Of a DNA stretch of 64,000 bases, positions 1-9,998 are shown in pieces (the stretch's first letter is position 1; each line of letters starts with the position of its first letter). Origin of the DNA: Porticoccus sp964276025. Its GTDB lineage: Bacteria > Pseudomonadota > Gammaproteobacteria > Pseudomonadales > Porticoccaceae. Below the pieces are notes generated by a model. That model did not search any database. It saw only the letters and a list, made by a program, of their open reading frames with translations, and was not told where the DNA came from. The stretch spans positions 620,001 through 684,000 of the forward strand of contig CAXYDD010000002.1 of assembly GCA_964276025.1 (NCBI GenBank). Reading direction: 5' to 3'. A program made the translations under genes and the position numbers.

Positions 1-873
1 AATTGCATCTGGTTCAAGGTGTAACAAACCAAACTCACGTACACCAGGAGAATCAACAACACACCCGCCATTATTGAGATGAAAAAGTTGAGAGGTAGTA
101 GTAGTGTGAATTCCCTTTTTCTTCGATTCGGATAAATCTCCAACTTTTAAGTCAACCTTAGGTATTAGTTTATTCAGCAAAGAAGACTTTCCCACACCTG
201 ATTGACCTACCAGAACACTTGTAAAGTTATTTAGGTAAGCTTCAAGTTGCTCTACACCACAGCCATTTTTTGCTGATACTAAAAAATGATCATAATTTAA
301 ATTTTTATATTTATTTATTAATGAAAGCAAAGTTTTAGAGCTTTCTTTGTCGATGAGATCAGCTTTATTTACTATCAATAAAGGTCTTATAGATTGATTT
401 TCAGACGCTACTATATAACGATCTATAAGATTTGAGTGAGGTTTTGGATAGAGAGCAATAACAATAGCTATTCTGTTGATATTAGCAGCTACAGCACGTA
501 AATTTCCTCGATCATCAGGACGAGAAATTTGAGTTTCTCTTGGATGTCGCGCAATTATTACTCCGTAATCACCGTGATCCTTCCAGGTAACTTTGTCACC
601 AGCTACAATTACAGGTAAATTGGCCCTCAAATGGCATCTTCGTGAAACTCTCTTCGAAAAATTTATTTCTTCAACATCAATCTGCGCACCATAACTTGCT
701 ATCACTGTGCCATGCTTTTCTAGCCCAATATTCTCAGAGCTCTCTTTTATATGAGCCTGTTGCGCGTTAGTTTCAGTGCTTGCATTCAATTGATTTTTTT
801 CAATACGATTGCGTTGTTGTTTGGTTAATTGGCGCTTCGTCAATATTTTTCCTTTTTCGACAATAGTCTTCAT
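1..873 (-). CDS. rsgA: Ribosome small subunit-dependent GTPase A (partial, 3' end outside window)
   Basis: Circularly permuted GTPase that helps late 30S maturation. The window begins inside the gene, so the C-terminal zinc-binding domain is missing. Reading the complement, the NKAD-type G4 motif comes first (near residue 168), then the P-loop GQSGVGKSS (about residues 219-231), then DSPGVREFG. This G4-G1-G3 order is the family signature. An ATG at 873 gives the longest frame. A TTG at 843 (LTKRQLTKQQ) has an AGGA just upstream and lines up better with the basic start of E. coli RsgA, so it may be the true start. It is divergent from orn, the same pairing as in E. coli. Confidence 0.93.
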   Translation of the reverse strand, partial: MKTIVEKGKILTKRQLTKQQRNRIEKNQLNASTETNAQQAHIKESSENIGLEKHGTVIASYGAQIDVEEINFSKRVSRRCHLRANLPVIVAGDKVTWKDHGDYGVIIARHPRETQISRPDDRGNLRAVAANINRIAIVIALYPKPHSNLIDRYIVASENQSIRPLLIVNKADLIDKESSKTLLSLINKYKNLNYDHFLVSAKNGCGVEQLEAYLNNFTSVLVGQSGVGKSSLLNKLIPKVDLKVGDLSESKKKGIHTTTTSQLFHLNNGGCVVDSPGVREFGLLHLEPDAI

Positions 874-1051
874 CAAAAATTATATTTTAATCGTGTAAAT
901 ACTATCATTTCTAGCTTATAAATACTTAAAGATAAAGCATCAGCATTATTTTTAAAAAATTATTTTCGAAAATATAATCAGAGAACAACATTTATAAAAA
1001 TGCTTAACATGTATAAACTATGACAAATTTTAATAAATGGTGAAAATTTTA

Positions 1052-1618
1052 ATGAACCACTCTGATAAAGAAAAAAAAGATGCGCTTAATCTTGTATGGA
1101 TTGACTTAGAGATGACTGGTTTAGATACTCTTAATGACGTAATTATTGAAATTGCTACAATCGTGACAGATAAAAACCTCAATATTATTGCTGAGGGTCC
1201 AGTTTTTGCCATAAATCAAAAAAAAGAAATACTCGATAGTATGGATGAATGGAATACGAGACAGCATAATCGCTCTGGATTAGTGGATCGCGTGCTGCAA
1301 AGTAATACTTCTTTAATAGATGCAGAGAAAGGTACGATAAGATTTTTAGAAAAATTTGTAGATTCCGGAACTTCGCCTATGTGCGGGAATTCAATTTGCC
1401 AAGATCGACGCTTTTTATCAAGGGAAATGCCAAATCTAGAAAATTTTTTCCATTATCGTAATTTAGATGTTAGTAGTATAAAAGAGCTTGCTTTTCGATG
1501 GCACCCAGAATTACTAAATAGATTTAAGAAAAAAAGTTCACACCTCGCTATGGATGACATAAAAGATTCCATCATAGAACTCAAACATTACCGAGACTTA
1601 TTTTTTAACATTCCATAA
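1052..1618 (+). CDS. orn: Oligoribonuclease
   Basis: DEDDh 3'-5' exoribonuclease that degrades 2-5 nt RNA fragments and linear dinucleotides such as pGpG to mononucleotides in the cytoplasm. The protein opens with the Exo I motif WIDLEMTGLD, has GNSICQDRRF in the middle and ends with the Exo III region SHLAMDDI that carries the catalytic His and Asp. Length (188 aa) fits the family. An in-frame ATG 15 nt upstream (1037) is possible, but starting at 1052 matches the usual N-terminus. Divergent from rsgA, convergent with queG. Confidence 0.95.
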   Translation: MNHSDKEKKDALNLVWIDLEMTGLDTLNDVIIEIATIVTDKNLNIIAEGPVFAINQKKEILDSMDEWNTRQHNRSGLVDRVLQSNTSLIDAEKGTIRFLEKFVDSGTSPMCGNSICQDRRFLSREMPNLENFFHYRNLDVSSIKELAFRWHPELLNRFKKKSSHLAMDDIKDSIIELKHYRDLFFNIP

Positions 1619-1642
1619 TTAATGTAAAAATTATTTTCTATT

Positions 1643-2773
1643 TTATTTTTGTGAAATCGGTATAGCTGGAAGGCTATTCATTCTTGAGCTTATCCTCGCA
1701 TATTTGTTTCTTTGTTGAGCTAAAGCCCAAGATATGTGCTCCTGAACCATTTTTGATGGGAAATCTTTTCTTGCGCTTAAAGATTCGACAACTTTTTTTG
1801 AGTGAGTCGCGTTACCTAATCCAATAGCAAGATTCCTGAGCCATCTTTCATAACCAATTCGTCTTATCGGCGAGCCCTCTGTATATTCTAAAAATTCTTC
1901 TTCTGTCCAAAGAAATAACTCAGCCAGCTCACGATCATCTAGATTATGTCGTGGAGTAAAATCTATCTCACTTGTAGTTTGTGCTCCTTTATTCCATGGG
2001 CAGATAGTCTGACAGTCATCACAGCCAAATACCCGATTGCCCATGGGTTTTCGGAATTCCTCCGGTATACTCCCCTTATTCTCAATTGTCAGATAAGAGA
2101 TACATCTTTTTGCGTCAAGAACATAGGGTTCGGGAAATGCATCGGTAGGACAAACTTTAATACATGCTTTGCATTCTCCACATTTACTTGCTCCAGATGG
2201 CTTATCTTTTGGTAAAGGTAAGCTTGTATATATTTCCCCAAGAAAAAACCATGAGCCGCCTTCACTATTGATAATTAGTGTATTTTTGCCCATCCAGCCT
2301 AACCCTGCTTTTTCTGCCAGAGGTTTTTCCATTACAGGAGCGCTATCAACAAATGGCCTCTGTATTAAACTACCAGGAGCAGCCATTTCGATCTTTTTAC
2401 TTAATTTTTTTAGTCGATTTCGAATCAAATTATGGTAGTCTCGACCTAACGCATAGCGTGAGATATATGCTTTATCACTATCTTTCAGCACAGCAATCAT
2501 ATTGCTATCGGGTGGAAGATAATTCATACGTGCTATTATAACTGAGCATGTGCCAGGTAATAACTTTTCTGGGCGATAGCGTTTATCTCCATGAGATGCC
2601 ATCCACCCCATGTCTCCATGATAGTCATTTTCAAGCCACTTATTGAGTTTTTCACCTGTTTCACTTAAATTTATATCTGTGATGGCAACCTGCTGAAAAC
2701 CCAGCTCAAAACCCCATTGCTTAATTTGGTTAGCAAGATATATATAATCTATTTGAGATTTTTTGGGTTGCAT
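1643..2773 (-). CDS. queG: Epoxyqueuosine reductase
   Basis: Cobalamin-dependent iron-sulfur enzyme that reduces epoxyqueuosine to queuosine in tRNA, the last step of Q34 synthesis. The sequence shows two ferredoxin-like [4Fe-4S] clusters: CGECKACIKVCP (Cys198, 201, 204, 208) and CDDCQTICPWN (Cys251, 254, 258). A HEAT-like C-terminal segment follows. Length 376 aa matches the family. In E. coli the order is queG-nnr-tsaE-amiB. Here queG is divergent from tsaE and nnr (yjeF) is absent from between them. Confidence 0.95.
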   Translation of the reverse strand: MQPKKSQIDYIYLANQIKQWGFELGFQQVAITDINLSETGEKLNKWLENDYHGDMGWMASHGDKRYRPEKLLPGTCSVIIARMNYLPPDSNMIAVLKDSDKAYISRYALGRDYHNLIRNRLKKLSKKIEMAAPGSLIQRPFVDSAPVMEKPLAEKAGLGWMGKNTLIINSEGGSWFFLGEIYTSLPLPKDKPSGASKCGECKACIKVCPTDAFPEPYVLDAKRCISYLTIENKGSIPEEFRKPMGNRVFGCDDCQTICPWNKGAQTTSEIDFTPRHNLDDRELAELFLWTEEEFLEYTEGSPIRRIGYERWLRNLAIGLGNATHSKKVVESLSARKDFPSKMVQEHISWALAQQRNKYARISSRMNSLPAIPISQK

Positions 2774-2911
2774 GATCTGTCGGCTATATGAAGTTAGAGT
2801 ATAATTTTGCCAGATATTTTCCTAATAAAAAGAATTTTATACATAAATTGATATTTATCCATTATGTTTAATGTATCTTAGTAGAGAACAACTGATCTAA
2901 ATGGCTAAAAA

Positions 2912-3413
2912 ATGAAGTATTTACATATAGACAATATTTCCAGTGAAGATGAGATGATTACATTTGGCAAATTAGTAGGACGTATTTTGCTTGATTGTCG
3001 CTCAGAAAAGTCCAAAAAGGCTACCTTGCTTTTTTTTGAGGGCGATCTTGGAGCTGGAAAAACAACAATTTGCAAAGGAATACTAAATGCTTGCGGTTAT
3101 GATGGCGTGGTAAAAAGTCCCACTTATAATTTGGTAGAGACTTATGAGCTTGCATCATCGAAATGCCACCATTTTGATTTTTATAGACTGGGATCTGCTG
3201 AAGAGCTAGATTATATTGGCATAAGAGATTACTTTCAGTCTGGAGATATTTGTTTAATTGAATGGCCAGATCGAGGTAAGGGGTTTTCTGCCTTTGCCAG
3301 ACTTATGCCTAAAGATATCAGCTAAGAGAAATGGTAGAGAGCTTAATATTGAATCTAAAACTCAGTTAGGAGAATTGTTCTTGAGTCACTTATCTTTAGC
3401 TAAGGAAAATTAA
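2912..3413 (+). CDS. tsaE: tRNA threonylcarbamoyladenosine ATPase TsaE, broken by a 1-base indel
   Basis: ATPase partner of TsaB/TsaD in t6A37 synthesis (tsaD is at 36936). Residues 1-122 are clearly TsaE: Walker A GDLGAGKTT, KSPTYNLVE, FDFYRL and LIEWPDRG. The frame then runs into a short unrelated tail and stops at 3325. Dropping one base in the GGGG/TTTT run at 3280-3287 restores a family-like C-terminus (GFLPLPDL..., GRELNIES, GELFLSHL) that ends with TAA at 3411-3413, one base before the amiB start. TsaE is normally essential and the downstream frame is undecayed. A sequencing or assembly indel is therefore likelier than a real mutation. Confidence 0.9.
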
Positions 3414-3414
3414 C

Positions 3415-4750
3415 TTGGTTTATAAATATTACTATAATTTTCATATGCTACTAGCCGCAGTCTTTTTATTTTTTCTTGAGTCTACCTTTGCTGCAACTGT
3501 TAATGATGTGAGAGTTTGGACGGCCCCAGATCATACACGATTAGTACTCGATTTAAGTGATCAAGTAAAATATAAGATAAATTCTTTACAAAACCCAGAT
3601 CGATTAATAATCGATATTGAAAACACTTCAATAAAAAAAAATATAATTAAAGTTAATCTCTCTGCAACTCCTATAATCTCTATTGAAAGCAACAAAAAAG
3701 AAAAAAATCACCTCAAAATAATACTGAATTTAAAAAAGCCTCTCAAGCCGAAGTACTTCATGCTTGGAGTGAATAAAAAATATAATAATAGGTTAGTAAT
3801 AGATCTTTATGATATAAAAAAAATTGGGGCTAAAGAGACCTCTTTTGTTGCTCCTAAGGATCAGTTAAGAAATATTATTGTGGCTATAGATCCTGGACAT
3901 GGTGGAGAGGATCCGGGGGCAATTGGTCCAAAAAGACTAATGGAGAAGCATGTAGTTTTAGCCATAAGCCAAGAATTAAAAAAAACTATTAGATCAGAAG
4001 TTTGGTTATAGGGCAGTTTTAATTCGATCAAGTGACTATTATGTTCCTTTGCGTAAGCGCACAAAAATTGCCCATAAAAAACGTGCAGATATATTCATCT
4101 CTATTCACGCTGATGCTTTTAAAAAACCGAGTGCAAAAGGTGCATCTGTATTTATATTATCTCGAAGTGGGGCCACTAGTGAAACTGCTCGTTATCTAGC
4201 AAAACGGGAAAATAGCACTGATTTAATTGGTGGTTCTGGTAGCGTTAGTCTTGATGATAAAGACCCTGTACTGGCTAGCGTACTTTTAGATTTATCTATG
4301 ACTGCTACTCTAAATAGAAGCTTAGATCTTGGAAATTTAGTCCTCAAGTCCATGGGTAATATAGCAAGATTGCATAAAAATTATGTAGAAGAAGCTGGTT
4401 TTGTAGTTCTAAAGTCCCCAGACATACCATCTATTCTCATAGAAACTGGATTTATATCAAATCCTTCCGAAGCTAAAAAATTAGCTAATAAAAACTACCA
4501 AAAAAAATTAGCATATTCAATTTTTAAAGGCATAACTCAATATTTTTCGGGAAACTATCCTAACGGTACCCTTCTGGCTTCTGAAAAGCCAGATATTGAG
4601 AGACCTATATATTATGTCGTTTTGCCTGGTGATACAGCATATAAAATCTCTAAAAAATATAAAATATCAGTTAAAAAATTAATAGATTTAAATAATTTAA
4701 ATGGAGATAAAATTTTCTCGGGACAGAAGCTTAGAATTATCGATAAATAA
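3415..4750 (+). CDS. amiB: N-acetylmuramoyl-L-alanine amidase (AMIN + Amidase_3 + LysM), broken by a 1-base indel
   Basis: Periplasmic zinc amidase that splits septal peptidoglycan between MurNAc and L-Ala. Domains in order: signal peptide (residues 1-26, ending TFA), AMIN domain, catalytic Amidase_3 (AIDPGHGGEDPGA with zinc His, then SIHADAF and ILIETGFISN) and a C-terminal LysM (YVVLPGDTAYKISKKY). Two frames are needed: 3415-4011 and one running to 4750. Removing one A from the A8 run at 3978-3985 joins them (QELKKLLDQKFGYRAVLIRS). The TTG start has AAGGA about 9 nt upstream. Position after tsaE matches E. coli amiB, but mutL, miaA and hfq do not follow. Confidence 0.9.
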
Positions 4751-4800
4751 ATATATATTTTAAGTACAAATATAAACATTTGGCGTAATGGTTCCGGGGA

Positions 4801-5028
4801 TTAAAATTGGATACCCGCACTTTTTTTAGGAATATGCTTTTTCGTTACCTGCCAAAATGTCTCATTCCAGAAAGCATGTGCCTTAGTTGTTCTGATGCTG
4901 TAGCCATGGTAGCCAACAAATAAAATTCCGTCGTCTTCAATTTTATATATTAGTGCTTCCATTCCTGGGTCTTCTTCATAACCCCTAAGAATTATGAAGT
5001 CACCTATAGATACCTCTGGTCGTTCCAT
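4801..5028 (-). CDS. Small conserved-looking hypothetical protein (75 aa)
   Basis: I do not recognise this family. The ORF fills an otherwise empty gap between amiB and cysE, starts with ATG, and has AGGA seven bases upstream, so translation is plausible. The product is soluble and acidic at first (MERPEVSIGDFIILRGYEED), rich in aromatic residues, and has no signal peptide or membrane helix. It looks like a small beta-barrel fold of the SH3 or KOW type (GDFIILRGYE, ILFVGYHGYS), but that is only an impression. It is on the same strand as cysE but downstream of it. Confidence 0.55.
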   Translation of the reverse strand: MERPEVSIGDFIILRGYEEDPGMEALIYKIEDDGILFVGYHGYSIRTTKAHAFWNETFWQVTKKHIPKKSAGIQF

Positions 5029-5114
5029 GATATATCCTATTTATTTAAAGCTCATTATTTTATAGTTCTGAGCAATCTATGTGAATAAAAAAATAATATT
5101 TTTGACAGCAACTA

Positions 5115-5907
5115 TCACCCGGATAATCCATGATCCATTATTTCTGCAGGGGAGCCTATATTTGTTGCACCTACTATCTCTGCTGGCACACCAGAGGCAA
5201 CTGAATGTGGAGGCACATTTTTTAGAACTACGCTAGCTGCAATAATTTTTGAGCCTTCTCCAATTTCAATGTTACCCAGTATCGTTGCACCTGGACCTAT
5301 TAATACCCCACTGCGAACTTTCGGGTGGCGGTCTCCGCTCTCTTTCCCTGTTCCCCCTAGAGTAACACCCTGTAAAATAGATACACAATCTTCGATAACA
5401 GCAGTTTCTCCAACTACAAGGCCCGTTGAATGGTCAAGCATTACCCCTTGCCCAATTTTTGCAGCAGGGTGAATATCCACATCAAACACGACAGATATTC
5501 TATTCTGCAACATTAGAGCCAAGGGCTTTCTATTTTTTGACCACAATAGATGCGTAGCTCTCCATGCCTGGAGCGCATGGAAACCTTTATAGTACAGAAA
5601 AGCAGATAAAAAGGTATGACATGCTGAATCACGATCAATCAATGCTTGTATATCTCTATAGATTGCTTCTTGAGTTTTAGCATCAGAGCTGAATGCATCA
5701 TCAAATATATCTTGCAAAATATATTTCTGTTACAGATTCATGATGAAGTTTACTAGCTAATAAGAAACTTAAAGAAGAGAGTAATGATTGATGAGCCAGT
5801 ATAGTAGCATCAATATATTTGATTAAAGCAGGCTCAGTCTCACAAACTTGCTGGGCTTCTTTTTTTATCTTTTCCCACAGTAATTTTAAAGACGAAACTT
5901 GATTCAT
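5115..5907 (-). CDS. cysE: Serine O-acetyltransferase, broken by a 1-base indel
   Basis: Transfers acetyl from acetyl-CoA to L-serine, the first step of cysteine synthesis. The N-terminal helical domain lies in one frame (start ATG at 5907, stopping near 5701). The catalytic left-handed beta-helix lies in another (5717-5115: DIHPAAKIG, DHSTGLVVGETA, TLGGTGKESGDRHPK). Removing one A from the AAAA at 5716-5719 joins them into a full-length CysE (TEIYLQDIFDDAF). Length after repair is about 263 aa, against 273 in E. coli. The gene is divergent from the biotin operon. Confidence 0.88.
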
Positions 5908-6007
5908 TGTGGCGCCACCTTATAAAGAATACAACGTTCACTCATTATCATAGCCTAAGTAATTTTTTTCCAGCTATGTTGGCTTTAATGGATAAATTAG
6001 TCTTAAT

Positions 6008-6039
6008 TAGTCAACGTAAATTATATTTTTGGTTGACAG
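6008..6039. promoter_or_regulatory. BirA-like biotin operator
   Basis: An inverted repeat TAGTCAACG-N14-GGTTGACAG, with perfect GTCAAC/GTTGAC cores, lies 54 bp before bioB. It resembles the BirA signal of gram-negative bacteria (TTGTAAACC and GGTTTACAA half-sites). The right half overlaps a consensus -35 box, so bound BirA-biotinyl-AMP would block transcription. The spacer looks about two bases shorter than I remember for the E. coli bio operator, so the match is good but not certain. Confidence 0.6.
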
Positions 6040-6060
6040 TCGACCTAACTCGCATATCAT
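6033..6060 (+). promoter_or_regulatory. Sigma-70 promoter of the biotin operon
   Basis: A perfect -35 TTGACA at 6033-6038, a 16-base spacer and a -10 TATCAT at 6055-6060. Transcription would start near 6067, giving a short leader before the AGAGGTG ribosome site at about 6082 and the bioB ATG at 6093. The -35 lies inside the right half of the putative BirA operator. Confidence 0.65.
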
Positions 6061-6092
6061 GTGAAATAGAAAATATTTATCAGAGGTGTTAT

Positions 6093-7153
6093 ATGTCAGT
6101 TAGTTACCTGAGACCCATTCGGCATGATTGGACAAAACAGCAAGTAGAGGATTTGCTTGAGCAACCTTTTAATGATTTGATGTTTCAGGCTCAATCAGTC
6201 CATCGTGAAAATTTTAACCCTAATGAGGTCCAACTAAGTACTTTATTATCTATCAAAACAGGCGCCTGTCCTGAAGATTGCAAGTACTGTCCTCAAAGTG
6301 CGCGTTATGACACAGGGCTTGAAGTAGAAAAGCTACTGGCTGTCGAAAAAGTAATAGAGGAGGCAAAGTTAGCAAAAGATGCTGGGGCCACTCGTTTTTG
6401 TATGGGCGCTGCATGGCGATCACCAAAAGATAAAGATTTACCATATGTTACAAAGATGGTGCAGGAAGTAAAAAAGTTAGGCTTAGAAACTTGTATGACT
6501 CTTGGTATGCTTAAGGAAAATCAAGCTCAAGCATTAGCAGATGCTGGTTTAGATTATTACAACCATAATCTTGATACATCCCCTGAATACTATGGCGAAG
6601 TTATTACTACTAGAACATACTCTGACCGTCTAAATACTTTAGGTAATGTTAGAAAATCTGGTATGAAAGTCTGTGCTGGAGGTATTGTGGGCATGGGCGA
6701 GGGCAAGGCAGACAGAGCCGGATTGCTCATGCAGTTAGCAAGCCTCCCACAGCATCCGGAGTCAGTGCCTATAAATATGCTGGTAAAAGTTGATGGTACT
6801 CCATTTGAGAACGAAAAAGACCTCGATCCATTTGAATTTATTCGGACAATTGCAGTAGCTCGCATTATGATGCCTGAGTCTCATGTGAGACTGTCAGCTG
6901 GTAGAGAAAGTATGAGCGATGAGTTACAGGCGTTAGCTTTTTTAGCTGGAGCAAACTCTATATTTTATTGTGATTCACTTTTAACAACTGCAAATCCTGA
7001 AGCCAATAAAGATATGGCTTTACTTAATAGACTCGGCATTGTTCCCTGAAAAAAAATAAAATAAATACAGACCCTTCAGATCAAGAAGAAACCCTACATA
7101 AAAAAATATTATCAGCTAAAACTGATCATTTATTTTATAACGCCGTTAATTAG
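6093..7153 (+). CDS. bioB: Biotin synthase, C-terminus broken by a 1-base indel
   Basis: Radical SAM enzyme that inserts sulfur into dethiobiotin. The start at 6093 follows AGAGGTG and gives MSVSYLRPIRHDW; a longer frame from 5907 would run through the promoter and is rejected. The radical SAM triad is CPEDCKYC, with YYNHNLDTSPE and the SAGRESM region later. The frame stops at 7049 after GIVP. Adding one base, for example a fourth C at 7044-7046, opens the next frame to TAG at 7151-7153. That tail ends ILSAKTDHLFYNAVN, clearly like the E. coli BioB end (ALMTPDTDEYYNAAAL). The break would remove only the poorly conserved tail. Confidence 0.94.
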
Positions 7154-7168
7154 GAAAATCGATTCATT

Positions 7169-8350
7169 ATGCATTCAATGGATCAAAAACTTTCTATTAA
7201 ACTTGCCCAAAGAAAAAAGGCTGGTCTTTATCGGCAACGTTATCTATTACAATCTCCACAGTCATCTAGAGTTATAGTTGATGGAAAAAGTTACCTAGCT
7301 TTTTGTAGCAATGACTATCTCGGTCTTTCGAATCACCCATCAGTTGTTGATAGCTTTAGAGTAGGGCTAGAAACTTTCGGAGTAGGTAGCGGTGCATCCC
7401 ATTTAATTTATGGTCATTCATCAGAACACCACGCACTTGAAGAGGAGCTAGCAGAATTTACTCAAAGACCAAGAGCCCTTTTATTTTCAACTGGATATAT
7501 GGCTAATTTTGGGACCATAAATGCACTCTGCGGCAAAGGTGATAATATTTTTGAAGATCGATTGAATCATGCCTCATTAATTGATGCTGGTTTAGCAAGC
7601 CCTTCTAAATTCTCACGTTATAGTCATTCCGATGCATTGGATCTATCCAATAGAATGGAAAATTCCTCTGGTAGTAAGCTGGTAGTTACAGATGGTGTAT
7701 TTAGCATGGATGGCGATATAGCTGAATTGCCGCAATTAGCTAAAGTTTGTCAAAAAGGGCAAGGGTGGCTTATGGTCGATGATGCACATGGATTTGGAGT
7801 GATGGGAAAAAATGGTGGTGGATTAGCAGAACATTTTAACTTAACCACTGAAGAAATACCTATCCTTATTGGCACCCTTGGGAAAGCATTTGGAACTTTC
7901 GGAGCTTTTGTCGCTGGCTCTGAGGCACTTATTGAAACTTTAGTACAATTTGCTAGAACCTATATTTATACTACTGCTCTTCCACCAGCATTAGCTTCAG
8001 CATCACGTGTCAGCTTAAAGATATTACAGCAAGAGACATGGCGCCGTGAAAAACTTAATCACCTGATAAGTTATTTTCAAGAAGGAGCAAAATCTCTAGA
8101 TATCAATTTGATGGAATCCCTAACCCCTATACAACCAATTCTTTTGTATGACGATAATCTTGTAATGAAAGTTGCAAATCGTCTTAAAAATAACGGTTTT
8201 CTTGTCGGTGCAATTCGTCCACCAACTGTTCCTCTAAATACATCCAGATTACGAATAACTATCTCCGCAAAACATGAAGAAAACGATATTGATGCGCTTC
8301 TCGAGTCACTAAACAGAATACTCAGAGATCTAAGGACTGCAGCTAAATGA
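7169..8350 (+). CDS. bioF: 8-amino-7-oxononanoate synthase
   Basis: PLP enzyme that condenses pimeloyl-ACP with alanine to make KAPA. The sequence shows FCSNDYLGLS, DGVFSMDGDIA, VDDAHGFG and the PLP lysine in GTLGKAFGTFG (near residue 240). Length 393 aa is typical. It begins 15 bases after the repaired bioB end. Its TGA overlaps the ATG of the next gene by four bases (ATGA), so translation is probably coupled. A second ATG nine bases downstream is an alternative start. Confidence 0.95.
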   Translation: MHSMDQKLSIKLAQRKKAGLYRQRYLLQSPQSSRVIVDGKSYLAFCSNDYLGLSNHPSVVDSFRVGLETFGVGSGASHLIYGHSSEHHALEEELAEFTQRPRALLFSTGYMANFGTINALCGKGDNIFEDRLNHASLIDAGLASPSKFSRYSHSDALDLSNRMENSSGSKLVVTDGVFSMDGDIAELPQLAKVCQKGQGWLMVDDAHGFGVMGKNGGGLAEHFNLTTEEIPILIGTLGKAFGTFGAFVAGSEALIETLVQFARTYIYTTALPPALASASRVSLKILQQETWRREKLNHLISYFQEGAKSLDINLMESLTPIQPILLYDDNLVMKVANRLKNNGFLVGAIRPPTVPLNTSRLRITISAKHEENDIDALLESLNRILRDLRTAAK

Positions 8351-9998
8351 TTATTAATGGTGCACCTGAACTGACTGAAAAATTGGCCACATGCATTTAT
8401 CCTTGTACAGGTAAACCTTTTCAGTCAGATCCATTAGTGCTCATCCACGGCTGGGGTTCTGATAGTGAAACCTGGAGCCTAATCCTACCTGAACTTAGAA
8501 AACAACTAAATCTAATAACTATTGATTTACCTGGGTTTGGTTACAGTGAATTTTATAAAGAAGATATAAGTTCAACGGAGCAATCAATTTTAGTTAATCA
8601 TTTTATTGACGCTATTTTGAAAGTAATACCTACTAATTGTAGTTTAATGGGTTGGTCTTTAGGGGGAGCTATAGCAACAACAATGATAGGCCAATATCCT
8701 TTAAGGTTTTCTAACTTAATAACAATTGCAACTAATCCATGTTTTGTCAAAAAAAACGATTGGGATTCTGGTATGCCGAGTAGCATGTTTAACAACTTTT
8801 TAGAATTATTTGAGAATGATCCATTAGTCTGCTTAAAAAATTTCCACCATCTTCAACGCACTGGTGACTTAGAAGAAAGAAAATTATCTAAATATTTACA
8901 ACCTAGTGAAATAAAAAAAATTTCTCTTTTTACGAATTCGATTAAAAAAATAATAGACATATTTATTGGTTAAGAGCTTTAAAACTACTCCAAGAAATTG
9001 ACAACAGAAATATTTTGAAATCTTTAGAGTCACCAAGCCTTCATTTTTTTGGTGAGAATGATCAATTAGTAAATAATCGAGTAGCTGATCAAATCATAGC
9101 GTTTAATCCATCTCATAAAATTAAAGTTTTCGAACAGAGATCCCATTTGCTTCATATAAGTAATGCAGAAGAAATAGCCTCCACCACAATAAATTTTATA
9201 AAAGAAAATCGATATTTTTTAAATAAAAAGAGAATAGCCAATTCTTTCAGTAATGCTGCAAGCACATATGAATCAGCATCTAGATTACAGTCCCAAACTG
9301 GAAAAAAGCTCTTAGCTATGATGCCCAATCAAATAATACCAAATACAATTATTGATCTAGGTTGTGGCACCGGTTGCTTCGTTAAATCTATTCAGGATAA
9401 AAATAGTTGTTCAAAAATTATAGGTCTAGATCTAGCTGAGGGAATGCTTCAGATAGCAAAATCACAATATGATTATGCAGATATTTGGCTTTGTGGGGAT
9501 GCAGAAAATATTCCACTAGCCGATAACTCTGTTGATATTATATTTTCTAATTTAACTTTTCAGTGGTGTAGCCAGACAGCCACCTTAGCTAAAGAGATTA
9601 CTCGTATCTTAAAACCGGGCGGGAAACTCTTATTTACTACTCTTGGTGAGAATACGTTACATGAATTAAAAGCATCCTGGACGAAAGTAGACAGCTATGT
9701 TCATGTTAACAAATTTTTAGATGAGGATATTTGGAAAATAGCTTTTGTAAACGAGGGTATTCAGTTCGAAGATTTTCAAGTTTGTAATTATAGCTTAGAG
9801 TATGATGATCTCAGTGATTTGATGTATGAGCTCAAAAAATTAGGGGCACATAATTTAAATTCGGGGCAAAAAAAATCAATGACTAGTAAAAAAAATATAC
9901 GTAATCTTATTAATGCGTATGATCAATATAGAGACTCAAAGGGAAATTTGCCTGCTACATGGCAAGTAATTTTTGGGGTGGGTGTCCTTGGTGCGTAA
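8347..9998 (+). CDS. bioHC: Bifunctional BioH-BioC: pimeloyl-ACP esterase fused to malonyl-ACP methyltransferase, broken by a 1-base indel
   Basis: The first half is BioH, an alpha/beta hydrolase: HGWGSDSETW, nucleophile GWSLGG, acid GENDQLV, histidine RSHLLH. The second half is BioC: RIANSFSNAASTYE, then the SAM motif IDLGCGTGCF, then SNLTFQWC and LKPGGKLLFTT. BioC methylates malonyl-ACP to start pimelate assembly and BioH removes the methyl at the end. BioH residues run to 8973 in one frame. Its last quarter continues into BioC in another, with no stop or start between the two domains. Adding one A to the A7 at 8944-8950 joins everything (SIKKNNRHIYWLRALK). BioHC fusions are known in Saccharophagus-type bacteria. 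Confidence 0.9.

Noticed and set aside
5907..6092. Extended N-terminus of bioB from 5907
   Set aside because: It would translate the operator and promoter, and the residues do not resemble BioB; the ribosome site is at 6082.
7050..7153. A separate small gene between bioB and bioF
   Set aside because: Its residues are the BioB C-terminus in a shifted frame, so it belongs to bioB.
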